NCBI GenBank assembly: GCA_017429685.1
Contig: JAFROL010000009.1
Coordinates: forward strand, 40,697 to 104,696
DNA: 64,000 bases
Direction: 5' to 3'
Origin: Bacteroidales bacterium
GTDB taxonomy: Bacteria > Bacteroidota > Bacteroidia > Bacteroidales > P3
Below, piece by piece: positions 42,616 through 50,155 of this stretch. Under the pieces are notes generated by a model. That model saw only the letters and a program-made list of their open reading frames with translations. It did not search any database and was not told where the DNA came from. Position numbers and translations under genes: made by a program. Position 1 is the stretch's first letter. Every line of letters begins with the position of its first letter.

Positions 42616-43320
42616 GTGCTCGAAGTAAACAACATAACAAAACTCTACGGCCAACAGCGGGCCCTCGACGGCGTCAGTTTCAGCGTCAAACCCGGCGAAA
42701 TCGTCGGCCTGCTCGGACCCAACGGCGCAGGCAAATCAACGCTGATGAAAATCATCACCTGCTTCATCCCACCCTCGGAGGGCGAAGTGAAAGTATGTGG
42801 CTACGACATCTTCGACCAGCCACAGCAAGTATGCGCCTGCATAGGCTACCTGCCCGAACTCAACCCACTCTACACCGAAATGTATATCCCTGAGTTCCTG
42901 CGTTTCATAGCCGACATACACAAGGTCAAGAACAGCCGCCAGCGCGTCGACGAAATGATACAGCTCACCGGACTGGCACCCGAGCTGGGCAAAAAAATCG
43001 GCGCCCTCTCCAAAGGCTACCGCCAACGCGTGGGTCTGGCCCAGGCCCTCATCCACGACCCCAAGGTGCTCATCCTCGACGAGCCCACCACAGGCCTCGA
43101 CCCCAACCAGTTGGAAGAAATACGCAAAGTGATACGCAACGCCGGCAAAAGCAAGATAGTGCTCCTCTCGACGCACATTATGCAAGAGGTGGAATCGATG
43201 TGCAGCCGCGCCGTCATCATCAACCACGGCCGCATCGTCGCCGACAACAGCATCGAACAACTCAAGGCACAAGGCCACGACAGCCTCGAACAGATATTCC
43301 ACAAGCTCACAAAAGACTGA
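42616..43320 (+). CDS. GldA-like ABC transporter ATP-binding protein
   Basis: A 234-residue ATPase starting with GTG (no in-frame ATG nearby): (V/M)LEVNNITKLYGQQRALDGVSF. Walker A is GLLGPNGAGKSTLMK, the ABC signature LSKGYRQRVGLAQAL and Walker B VLILDEPTTGLDP, with the switch His in LLSTHIMQE. The sequence is close to GldA, the ATPase of the GldAFG transporter linked to gliding in Flavobacteria. No GldF or GldG permease gene is next to it: pyrF follows. GldA-like ATPases are also present in non-gliding Bacteroidales, so a transport role is likely but the substrate and partner are unknown. Confidence 0.88.
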   Translation: MLEVNNITKLYGQQRALDGVSFSVKPGEIVGLLGPNGAGKSTLMKIITCFIPPSEGEVKVCGYDIFDQPQQVCACIGYLPELNPLYTEMYIPEFLRFIADIHKVKNSRQRVDEMIQLTGLAPELGKKIGALSKGYRQRVGLAQALIHDPKVLILDEPTTGLDPNQLEEIRKVIRNAGKSKIVLLSTHIMQEVESMCSRAVIINHGRIVADNSIEQLKAQGHDSLEQIFHKLTKD

Positions 43321-43380
43321 TTCCAAAATATTAACGACAGCCATCCAACCACAATTCACTAACCTCAATTCACAAATAAT

Positions 43381-44217
43381 ATGACCCGCCAACAACTTAT
43401 CGAAACCATACGTCGCAAACAGTCCTTCCTCTGCGTCGGACTTGATACCGACATCCGCAAAATGCCCCAACACCTTCAGAACGAAGAAGACGGCATCTTC
43501 CTTTTCAACAAGGCCATCATCGACGCCACCCTCCCCTACGCCGTGGCCTACAAACCCAACCTCGCCTTCTACGAAGCCGCCGGCATCAAAGGCCTCGTCC
43601 AGCTCAAAAAGACTATGGACTACCTCCACAGCCTTGAAGACAAGGCATTTACCATCGCCGACGCCAAGCGTGGCGACATCGGCAACACCTCGCAGCAGTA
43701 TGCCAAAGCCTTCCTCGACCCCGAAGGCGACTTCAATTTCGACTCGATGACCATCGCTCCCTATATGGGCGAAGACTCCGTCACGCCCTTCACCGTCTAC
43801 GACGGCAAATGGGTTATCCTGCTGGCACTTACATCCAACAAAGGTGCCTTCGACTTCCAGTTCCTGAAGACCGAGTACGACGACCGCAACCTCTTCGAAC
43901 ACGTGCTGAAGAAATCGCAGCAATGGGGCACACCAGACAATATGATGTACGTCGTCGGAGCCACCAAGGCCAATATGCTGACAACGGTAAGAGACATAGT
44001 CCCAGACAGTTTCCTCCTCGTCCCTGGTGTCGGCGCCCAGGGCGGCAGCCTCAGCGAAGTGTGCCGCTACGGCCTCAACAGCGACTGCGGCCTGCTCGTC
44101 AACTCGTCGCGCGGCATCATCTACGCCTCCAACGGCACCGACTTTGCACAGCGCGCCGCCGAAGAGGCAGCCAAACTGCAGCAACAGATGGCCGACGAAC
44201 TGCGTCGCATATTCTAA
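43381..44217 (+). CDS. pyrF: Orotidine 5'-phosphate decarboxylase
   Basis: PyrF makes UMP from OMP in pyrimidine synthesis. The 278-residue protein is of the longer type: it begins [24 protein letters not shown], has the catalytic [10 protein letters not shown] motif (Asp-Lys) near residue 97, and ends with [19 protein letters not shown]. It starts 60 bp after the GldA-like gene; the next gene follows 49 bp downstream. It is probably not part of a dedicated pyrimidine operon here. Confidence 0.95.
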   Translation: MTRQQLIETIRRKQSFLCVGLDTDIRKMPQHLQNEEDGIFLFNKAIIDATLPYAVAYKPNLAFYEAAGIKGLVQLKKTMDYLHSLEDKAFTIADAKRGDIGNTSQQYAKAFLDPEGDFNFDSMTIAPYMGEDSVTPFTVYDGKWVILLALTSNKGAFDFQFLKTEYDDRNLFEHVLKKSQQWGTPDNMMYVVGATKANMLTTVRDIVPDSFLLVPGVGAQGGSLSEVCRYGLNSDCGLLVNSSRGIIYASNGTDFAQRAAEEAAKLQQQMADELRRIF

Positions 44218-44266
44218 CACCACATACTATCAGCAACTTACCAAACCCATCACACACCTTACCAAC

Positions 44267-44800
44267 GTGGAAAACAACCTCGAACAGCAGATATTCGAAG
44301 CACGTCGCCGTAACCTGCGCATCATCCTTACACTCAGCATCATAGGTTCAGGGTTATATTTCATAAGCTACCTGATGACGGGACTTGCCCTTCCGGCCCT
44401 GAAGGCAACGTATCAGTCTGGCGCCATACCATTTCCGGCCGAAACAGCCGTCCTCGTCGAACAGTTTTTCGAGACGCCGCGTTCCTTTTTCCTCTGCAGC
44501 GCGCTGCTCTATGCCGTCTCGCTGACAGGCGTCATACTGATGTGGAACCTGCGCAAAAGCGGTTTCCACCTCTACACGCTGGCACAACTGCTCGTGATGC
44601 TCGTCACGCTGCTCTTCCTCGGCCGCGAACGGCTGCCCCTGGGCGACATAATGTTCACCCTGCTTTTTGTGATATACTACTATCTGGCACTGCGCAACCT
44701 CGGCGTCTTCTCGCGTGGCGGCAACAACCCCACACCCGAAAACACAACCGCCAGCGACGAAAGCTACGAGAATCCATCCGACAAAGAATCAGAAGAATAG
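44267..44800 (+). CDS. Four-helix membrane protein, unknown function
   Basis: The frame has a likely GTG start at 44267 (VENNLEQQIFEARRRNLRI...), giving 177 residues. Four hydrophobic segments are visible: IILTLSIIGSGLYFISYLM, SALLYAVSLTGVILMWNL, LAQLLVMLVTLLFLG and IMFTLLFVIYYYLALRNL. A hydrophilic acidic tail (NNPTPENTTASDESYE...) follows. I do not recognise the family. It could be cotranscribed with pyrF. The 3' end overlaps the convergent DUF6266 gene by about 37 bp. The start is uncertain because no ATG is available. Confidence 0.65.
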   Translation: MENNLEQQIFEARRRNLRIILTLSIIGSGLYFISYLMTGLALPALKATYQSGAIPFPAETAVLVEQFFETPRSFFLCSALLYAVSLTGVILMWNLRKSGFHLYTLAQLLVMLVTLLFLGRERLPLGDIMFTLLFVIYYYLALRNLGVFSRGGNNPTPENTTASDESYENPSDKESEE

Positions 44801-45591
44801 GCGTCGCCAACAAAGTCCCCACTGCCGGCATCACAGCTGCCGCCCACAATGCGGCCGCCTGCAACAATCTGCGGCTCTGGCAAAACATCGGCCGAATCAT
44901 CGTCAGAGGCACTGGCTCCTATTCCGTCCAACTCGAGCACACCGCTGCCAAGATATTGGCTCTGCGAAGCGCGACCCTTGCCGTCGGCGACGAAACCCCA
45001 CAGGTGCACCTCGCGACCTATCCAATAGGGGTTCAGGCTGATAGCCACCGCGTTGCTGCGACGGTAGGCTGGCAGCGACAGGTCGAATGCACCCAATTCG
45101 GGACAATAGGCGGCCAAGTAGACCAAGTCTTCCGACCGAACCGTGCGATGCAACGGATTCTTCTCAAAATCAACCCTTAGCGTCGCCTCATCAACCATCT
45201 GCAGGTCGTAGAATCGCACCGGCGCCACCGGTCCGTCGGCCAGCAGAAGGTTCTCATAATCAATAGCAAGTTCACCTTGACCTGCAGACGGGTCGCCAGA
45301 GGCCATCATCGAAAAGCATCGCTTGTTGACGCGCATAAAGTAGTTGCTTTCAGTCATCTGCGCATCGAGACTGACCTGCCGCAACCCTGTGTCCAACACC
45401 TGTCGCGCGCGTGCAGCAAAACCCACAACGGCCTTGAACAGAGCCCTTTGACGCAACTGTTCGGGTGTCCGCGCATCGCTATAGTGCGACGGCATAGAGC
45501 GTACACACATCCGGCCGCGCCACTGGTAGCCGACAACATTGCCCAGCCTTCCGCTGAAACCATCAAAAAATCCTCTTCCAATATTTCCCAT
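44764..45591 (-). CDS. DUF6266 family protein
   Basis: A 275-residue protein beginning MGNIGRGFFDGFSGRLGNVVGYQWRG, the pattern I associate with DUF6266, a family frequent in Bacteroidales whose role is unknown. No signal peptide or membrane span is visible. The C-terminal third is rich in Gly, Ser and Asp. It starts an accessory stretch. A long inverted repeat (45627-45729) lies just upstream. Confidence 0.75.
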   Translation of the reverse strand: MGNIGRGFFDGFSGRLGNVVGYQWRGRMCVRSMPSHYSDARTPEQLRQRALFKAVVGFAARARQVLDTGLRQVSLDAQMTESNYFMRVNKRCFSMMASGDPSAGQGELAIDYENLLLADGPVAPVRFYDLQMVDEATLRVDFEKNPLHRTVRSEDLVYLAAYCPELGAFDLSLPAYRRSNAVAISLNPYWIGREVHLWGFVADGKGRASQSQYLGSGVLELDGIGASASDDDSADVLPEPQIVAGGRIVGGSCDAGSGDFVGDAYSSDSLSDGFS

Positions 45592-45626
45592 AGTACTTCA
45601 TTATTTAAGAATTAATATTAAAAATC

Positions 45627-45729
45627 AATAGGTTACGTTTTCAAAAGCCTTGATATCCTTCGCAGGCAAGCCGCCTGCGCACCAGATTCGGCGTACATTT
45701 CTTTTATAATAACGTAACCAAAGCCCTAT
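45627..45729. ncRNA. Possible structured RNA: nested inverted repeats
   Basis: CAATAGGTTACGTT (from 45627) pairs with AACGTAACC...CTATTATTG (45711-45735) with a bulge, enclosing a tight GC-rich hairpin CGCAGGC/GCCTGCG (45661-45679). The plan is a closing stem plus one inner hairpin. The orientation and identity are unknown; it sits upstream of the DUF6266 gene. Confidence 0.3.
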
Positions 45730-45976
45730 TATTGTCTACTGAGGAAAAATTTCATAAAAGTTTGATTAGGCTTTGAGTGAACTTTGAAAAGAAGATGGTG
45801 CAGAGAACCAACAGGTTGGAAGGAGCGAAATCGGCATCGTTGCGAGAAGTGAAAACGAAAAAATGCACATTGTTTATCTTACTGCATTTCTGTCGGTTAC
45901 GACACTATGTCGGGTTTTTCCGGAAAAAGATGGAAAAAAAGGGAGCCGATTCGGGTTTTACTTGTGCAGGTGTGAG

Positions 45977-45984
45977 TACTTTTG
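45977..45984 (+). promoter_or_regulatory. -7 box for the Arg/Ser/Gly-rich protein gene
   Basis: TACTTTTG followed by CATTG, 46 bp upstream of the start codon at 46031. Confidence 0.55.
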
Positions 45985-46030
45985 CATTGTGAAAAAACCG
46001 AATAATAATCAGCAAAAGAAGGGATACATT

Positions 46031-47251
46031 ATGAAAACTAACAAATTGATTGCGATTTTGGCATTAGGAACCCTGCTCAGCGTCACTCCGGTATACGCCC
46101 AGGGACGCGGCGGCGGTTCGCACGGCGGCGGCCACAGTTCTTCGTCGAGCTCTCGTGGTGGCGGTGGCGGCAGCCACAGTTCTTCATCTTCGTCGCGTGG
46201 CAGTTCGTTTTCCGGCTCATCGCGCAGCAGCAGTTCCTACTCGGGCTCGTCGCGCAGCAGTTCGTCATCGCGCAGCAGCAGTTCATATTCGGGCAGCAGC
46301 CGCGGCAGCTCGTTTTCGGGCTCGTCGCGCAGCAGCTCGTCGCCGCGCAGCAGCAGCTCCTATTCAAGTCCGTCGTCCGAAAGCCGCAGAGGTTCAGCGA
46401 CCTATCGTGGCAATTCGGGCGCTAACCGCAGTGCCTCGCGCTCTTCGATAGAGGCTCCGCGCAGCAGCTCGCCCGTAGATCGCGGCAGCCGTCCGTCGGT
46501 TGGCAGCAACCCGCGCGGCGACCGCGGCAGCGCTGTCTCGACACGCGGCGACCGCTCCCAAACCTTTGGCGGCCGCAACGACAGTCCGCGCGGCAACCGC
46601 GGCGGCAGCACCACAGGCCCCGACAACGGCCGTGGCAGCAACCGTTCGGGCTTCAGCAGCAACCGTGGCGACAAGGCTCCGAAATCGCCGGCAAATGCCG
46701 GTCCTACGGGTCACAGCGGTCGCGGCACGGTGCATCGTCAGAACGATCCCGGCCACACCTACGCACGCCCCGGCCGTCCCGGCCCTATGCCTCCGTCGCA
46801 CCGTCCGATGCATCCCGCTCCATATTTCCACCATCCTTATCACCACCATATGATTCATATGCGCCCCGTCTTCTGGCACCCCGTGCCGCCGCGCCCCATC
46901 TTCTGGCCGGGATTCTGGGTCTACTGCAACTCGTACTGGTATGACTATCACGTTACTGACGTTGTCGTAGTGCACAAGTATGTCCACGACACGTACAATG
47001 TGGACCTGGTGAGCTACGCCGTGAGCGGCGACATAATGTACGCCATCGTCAACGATGTGGACGGCAACACCTACCTTCAGGTGTTCGACCAGAACGACAA
47101 GATGCTGGCCGAGCAGAAAATCAGCAGCCGCTACATCAAGACCGAGATTGACCGCGAGAACGGCGGATGCTGGATCTTCAAGAAGAGGGACAAGGACCCG
47201 ATGCTGTTCCTCTATGTCGACGGCGAACTGCTGATATACGAGGCTGATTGA
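46031..47251 (+). CDS. Secreted low-complexity Arg/Ser/Gly-rich protein
   Basis: From the start MKTNKLIAILALGTLL (signal peptide to ...PVYAQ) the protein has 406 residues. Residues about 25-220 are a low-complexity stretch of Ser, Arg and Gly (repeats such as SGSSRSSSSYSGSSRSS), followed by an Arg/Gly/Pro/His-rich segment (about 220-300; PYFHHPYHHHMIHMRPV, a histidine cluster). The C-terminal domain (about 300-406) looks folded: DVVVVHKYVHDTYNVDLVSY ... VDGELLIYEAD. I do not recognise the family. The charge suggests binding to acidic polymers or nucleic acid; the His cluster could bind metals. A promoter lies upstream and a hairpin terminator downstream. Confidence 0.7.
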   Translation: MKTNKLIAILALGTLLSVTPVYAQGRGGGSHGGGHSSSSSSRGGGGGSHSSSSSSRGSSFSGSSRSSSSYSGSSRSSSSSRSSSSYSGSSRGSSFSGSSRSSSSPRSSSSYSSPSSESRRGSATYRGNSGANRSASRSSIEAPRSSSPVDRGSRPSVGSNPRGDRGSAVSTRGDRSQTFGGRNDSPRGNRGGSTTGPDNGRGSNRSGFSSNRGDKAPKSPANAGPTGHSGRGTVHRQNDPGHTYARPGRPGPMPPSHRPMHPAPYFHHPYHHHMIHMRPVFWHPVPPRPIFWPGFWVYCNSYWYDYHVTDVVVVHKYVHDTYNVDLVSYAVSGDIMYAIVNDVDGNTYLQVFDQNDKMLAEQKISSRYIKTEIDRENGGCWIFKKRDKDPMLFLYVDGELLIYEAD

Positions 47252-47385
47252 AACGAAGGATTAACATTTTGATTATTACACATAAAACGATGCTGCAACA
47301 TTTCTGAGCCATAATGCATCATACGTCGAACAAACATCCTTGTCAATTTTAATACAGCTCAGAAAAAATTTAATGTTGTTCGGGA

Positions 47386-47411
47386 AAGAGGCGGCCATAC
47401 GGCCGCCTCTT
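47386..47411 (+). terminator. GC-rich hairpin after the Arg/Ser/Gly-rich gene
   Basis: AAGAGGCGGCC and GGCCGCCTCTT form a perfect stem around ATAC. No strong T tract follows, so termination may be weak. Confidence 0.6.
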
Positions 47412-47434
47412 CTTGTATAAATGGGCGGTCTACA

Positions 47435-47541
47435 TCCGACGCGGCAGGTTAGAATTTGTGTTGTGGATTATAAATCTTTATATTAACCAGCGTCGGATCG
47501 CAGATCCGCCGCGACGCCGGGAAGCATCCGTCGCGACGGGG
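47435..47541. mobile_element. Inverted-repeat element, short copy
   Basis: Ends are TCCGACGCGGCAGGTT (47435) and a near-complementary CATCCGTCGCGACGGG (47525-47541). The inner part shares GTTGTGGAT, TTATATTAACCAGCG and CGGATCGCAGATCCG with the longer copies at 48000 and 49617 but lacks their central part. This is a deletion derivative or an ancestral form. Confidence 0.65.
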
Positions 47542-47654
47542 AAAACCATATGTTTTTCGTACGGTTTACATCTTCGGTTTTATGTGCAGATGTGGTCAAT
47601 TCGTTATTACTTGGTTTTATAAATCGATAAATAATGCTACGGGACATTTCCTTT

Positions 47655-47996
47655 TCAGAGAGACAGAAATGTCTCGTATAAAGTCCCATAGTCTCCCATA
47701 TACCATTTAATATCAGGAGATATTTGTGTTATTATACCATAATTTTTTGTAGAAGGATTATATGCAATATTGTAGGATTCTTTTTCATCATTTATATATT
47801 TTGTAATCTGCCATATTTTGATTTTAGAGACTTGATCGATATCCGTAAAAGCCTCTATAATGTGAGGATAATCCAAATGTTTTTTTATCCATATCCATTC
47901 TTCTAAAGGAATAAAATTAGACGCTGTTACCACGTCGTCATTTATCTTCTTTAGAATTAAATTCATTGTTTTTTTGTGTCTGTCGTATTCATTCAT
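47655..47996 (-). CDS. Small orphan protein in A+T-rich island
   Basis: A 113-residue protein (MNEYDRHKKTMNLILKKIND...) with no signal peptide or membrane span; it is rich in Ile, Lys, Tyr and Asp. I do not recognise it. Base composition and codon use are clearly more A+T-rich than the housekeeping genes around it, consistent with transfer. It lies between two copies of the inverted-repeat element, with its start codon only 3 bp from the left end of the copy at 48000. Met11 is an alternative start. Confidence 0.5.
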   Translation of the reverse strand: MNEYDRHKKTMNLILKKINDDVVTASNFIPLEEWIWIKKHLDYPHIIEAFTDIDQVSKIKIWQITKYINDEKESYNIAYNPSTKNYGIITQISPDIKWYMGDYGTLYETFLSL

Positions 47997-47999
47997 TAA

Positions 48000-48206
48000 C
48001 CCGACGCGGCGGATGTTTTTTTTTGCGTGTGTTGTATCGGATTTGCAATCCGATACTGCTTAGTATCAGGATTTTCAATCCACCAACATTAACGCTGTTG
48101 CAAGTGCTTTATTGTGCTGCGGATTTAAAATCGTTATATTATTAAGCGTCGGATCGCAGATCCGCTGCAGCGGGCAGGACACGTCTTGAACATCCGCCGC
48201 GTCGGA
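48000..48206. mobile_element. MITE-like inverted-repeat element, full copy 1
   Basis: Terminal inverted repeats are CCCGACGCGGCGGATGTT (48000-48017) and its complement (48189-48206, one mismatch at the last base). Inside are several small palindromes, e.g. ATCGGATTTGCAATCCGAT and CGGATCGCAGATCCG. It has no coding capacity. It closely resembles the element at 49617 over its whole length. It abuts the stop codon of the lipoprotein gene at 48207. Confidence 0.8.
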
Positions 48207-48974
48207 TCATCTCTGGTTTTTTATCATTTCGTTCACAACAGCGTTTCGCTGTAATTTTTCTTTTTTGCATTTTATAAAAACGTGACGCCTACGCTCTAAT
48301 TGTATTATTTTTTTTGAAAGGAACATAATATCGTCATATTGATTATAATCAGAGACAAATGGGAACCCGTATAGTCTGCAATCCATCGTGATTATGTTTT
48401 TGCAATTCCTTCGAAGGATAAATTTTTCCGTGGATATCGTGTCGTTTTCGCAAAAAATAGAGTCGTTTTTAATTATACCATAAAGTTTATATGCTATAGG
48501 TTTGGTATCGACAGTAAGGACATCGCCTTTATTAACTTTAATTGTATCCGTCAATGAAACAAGAAACCAATTAAAATAAGGCGACAGCTCTTTCATCTCA
48601 ACAATGCAACTGGTGTCTTTTGTTTTATGGCAATCAATTGTAATTGGGAAATTATATTTATCTAATCTGTAAGGTTCTAACCTTACTTTATTTTTATCTG
48701 TTTTATTATATTTGAAAAACTCCTCATAATAGAAAACATTGTATTTCCCGGTATAAGGTCTGTGAAAGTTCTTTTTGTATATGGAAAAAACAACAAGACC
48801 GTCGTTGTACATTATTAACTGCACTCTGTTGTTTCCCATATCATTTGAATTTCTCTCTCCGTAAAAAACACGACTATTGCTACATCCTATTGTGAGAAAA
48901 GAGAAAACAACGATTATAATAAGTAACGCATTGTTTTTAAAATAGTAATAATATTTTGTTAAATTGCTTGTCAT
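48207..48974 (-). CDS. Putative lipoprotein in A+T-rich island
   Basis: A 255-residue protein with an N-terminal hydrophobic segment (ALLIIIVVFSFLTIGC) ending in a lipobox-like Cys at about residue 31. The mature part is rich in Tyr, Lys, Asn and Asp; I do not recognise it. Codon use is strongly A+T-biased relative to the neighbours, suggesting recent acquisition. The stop codon abuts one end of an inverted-repeat element, and another element end lies near the next gene. Confidence 0.55.
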   Translation of the reverse strand: MTSNLTKYYYYFKNNALLIIIVVFSFLTIGCSNSRVFYGERNSNDMGNNRVQLIMYNDGLVVFSIYKKNFHRPYTGKYNVFYYEEFFKYNKTDKNKVRLEPYRLDKYNFPITIDCHKTKDTSCIVEMKELSPYFNWFLVSLTDTIKVNKGDVLTVDTKPIAYKLYGIIKNDSIFCENDTISTEKFILRRNCKNIITMDCRLYGFPFVSDYNQYDDIMFLSKKIIQLERRRHVFIKCKKEKLQRNAVVNEMIKNQR

Positions 48975-49030
48975 TTTCTGTATGGGTTGATATTTGTATA
49001 TTGAACATATTAGATATTATATGTGGGTAG

Positions 49031-49048
49031 TTTTTCCGCCACGACGGG
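49031..49048. repeat. Degenerate end of the inverted-repeat element
   Basis: CCGCCACGACGGG (49036-49048) resembles the right end CCGCCGCGTCGGG of the elements. It ends directly at the stop codon of the gene at 49049. No matching left end was seen nearby. Confidence 0.45.
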
Positions 49049-49606
49049 TTACAATTCTGCTCTTTTAAATATAAGATAACCAAATACAATATTTTTCTGT
49101 TCTGGACGATGTGAGACCAATTTGTATTTTGGTGTGGCTTCTATTGGTACACATAAGGAGTCTGTTAAATCGTCGTTGGGACGTAAATCAAAGATGTTGC
49201 TTTTTGTTCCAATTGAGAAACAACTAACACTAGGACTAAAATATTGCAGAACATTGGGCCAGTGTTTGATATTGCTGACATTCATTTTGTCTAATCCAAA
49301 TGAAAGAGTTGTATCAATTTCTGCCACAATGTATCTTTCATCTGTATGTTTCCAAATACTTTCTTTTTCGTCATACCAATGCCAATATACGGCATACACA
49401 TTGGCAAAGACCAGTTTTAGATGGAAGATGCTGTCTTCATATTCAAATGGTTCACAATTGTATAGTCCAGCAAATACGCCCCTATCCTTTGCTTGCTCAA
49501 GGTTATAAACATCATCCCATCTTGCAGGACCTTTATGCATTTGTTGATAGCAGCTGTCAAATAATAGTGCCATCAGGCAAAATATACAAATATTTATTTT
49601 TTTCAT
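49049..49606 (-). CDS. Putative lipoprotein in A+T-rich island
   Basis: A 185-residue protein with lipoprotein signal MKKINICIFCLMALLFDSC (Cys at about 19). The mature part has aromatic-rich strands (VYAVYWHWYDEKESIWKH). It is not recognised. The gene is A+T-rich and lies between a degenerate element end (49031) and a full element (49617), like the other two orphan genes in this island. Confidence 0.6.
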   Translation of the reverse strand: MKKINICIFCLMALLFDSCYQQMHKGPARWDDVYNLEQAKDRGVFAGLYNCEPFEYEDSIFHLKLVFANVYAVYWHWYDEKESIWKHTDERYIVAEIDTTLSFGLDKMNVSNIKHWPNVLQYFSPSVSCFSIGTKSNIFDLRPNDDLTDSLCVPIEATPKYKLVSHRPEQKNIVFGYLIFKRAEL

Positions 49607-49616
49607 TTTTTAATCA

Positions 49617-49813
49617 CCCGACGCGGCGGGTGTTCTTTTTTTGCGTGTGTTGTATCGGATTTGCAATCCGATACTGCTTAGTATCAGGATTTTCAATCCG
49701 CCAACATTAACGCTGTTGCAAGTGTTTTATTGTGCTGCGGATTAAAAACCTTATATTAACCAGCGTCGGATCGCAGATCCGCCGCAACGCCGCGGAACAT
49801 CCGCCGCGTCGGG
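49617..49813. mobile_element. MITE-like inverted-repeat element, full copy 2
   Basis: A 197-bp copy with ends CCCGACGCGGCGGGTGTT (49617-49634) and AACATCCGCCGCGTCGGG (49796-49813), differing at a single pair. The inner sequence is almost the same as copy 1 from TTGCGTGTGTTGTATCGG through the CGGATCGCAGATCC palindrome. Its right end joins directly to a transposase remnant. Confidence 0.85.
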
Positions 49814-49963
49814 TTTATGGAGCAGACGATGGGAGGCTTAATCTTCCGAGGGGTCGGAATGATAAGGGCAAAAGCCAACATTGCAATGACAAACCTCGTC
49901 TACAATATGTGCCGACTGGTGCAAATCAAGAAATACCAATCAAATTTAATCACAATGCAATAA
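49814..49963 (+). pseudogene. IS5-type transposase C-terminal remnant
   Basis: Reading in frame from just before 49817, 48 residues run MEQTMGGLIFRGVGMIRAKA and then NIAMTNLVYNMCRLVQIKKY to a stop at 49961. The pattern GxxxIRAKAxIxMTNLVYNMCRLVQI is what I know from the C-terminus of IS5-family transposases. Only this end remains; the left side stops at the element boundary (49813), so the transposase is dead. The ATG at 49817 is unlikely to be a genuine start. Confidence 0.6.
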
Positions 49964-50014
49964 ACAAAATGTCAATCAATTACCCCTCCCCGCAAAAATA
50001 TGACAAATGATTCA

Positions 50015-50045
50015 TTGTCAAATAAAAATAATAGTCGTATCTTTG
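50015..50045 (+). promoter_or_regulatory. Promoter for the BspA-like gene
   Basis: TTG at 50015-50017 and the -7 box TATCTTTG at 50038-50045 are 20 bp apart, a good Bacteroidota promoter. It gives a leader of about 105 nt. Confidence 0.65.
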
Positions 50046-50089
50046 CACTCGTAAACCGAATGCTAAACAACGGTCGTCTGGCAGATTAA

Positions 50090-50150
50090 TGGGTTCTGTC
50101 TGTTAGGACGGCAGAAAAGTGAATAAATAGAACCCACCTTAAGGAAGGAG
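50090..50150 (+). promoter_or_regulatory. Structured leader and strong RBS of the BspA-like gene
   Basis: TGGGT (50090-50094) pairs with ACCCA (50132-50136), and within it TCTGTC (50095-50100) pairs with GGCAGA (50110-50115) around a 9-nt loop. A single-stranded A-rich stretch follows the inner hairpin. The ribosome-binding site AAGGAAGGAG (50141-50150) comes directly after the outer stem, so folding could control initiation. I cannot name the element. Confidence 0.5.
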
Positions 50151-50155
50151 TCTAT

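Larger units (their letters stand above)
45592..46030. other. Spacer with a structured inverted repeat and a promoter
   Basis: No convincing gene. It contains the inverted repeat described separately (45627-45729) and a -7 box (45977-45984) for the Arg/Ser-rich gene. A 71-codon frame at 45777 has no recognisable product. Confidence 0.6.
47252..47654. other. Spacer with terminator and short inverted-repeat element
   Basis: No gene is supported. It holds the terminator (47386-47411) and a short copy of the element family (47435-47541). Confidence 0.6.

Noticed and set aside
42736-44223. A 495-codon minus-strand frame
   Set aside because: Antisense to the GldA-like and pyrF genes, which carry Walker motifs and the OMP decarboxylase signature.
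45777-45992. A 71-codon frame before the Arg/Ser-rich gene
   Set aside because: No recognisable protein, it overlaps the promoter of the next gene, and no RBS is evident.
49732-50010. A 92-codon frame as a gene
   Set aside because: It begins inside the inverted-repeat element and is out of frame with the recognisable transposase tail; no sign of coding.
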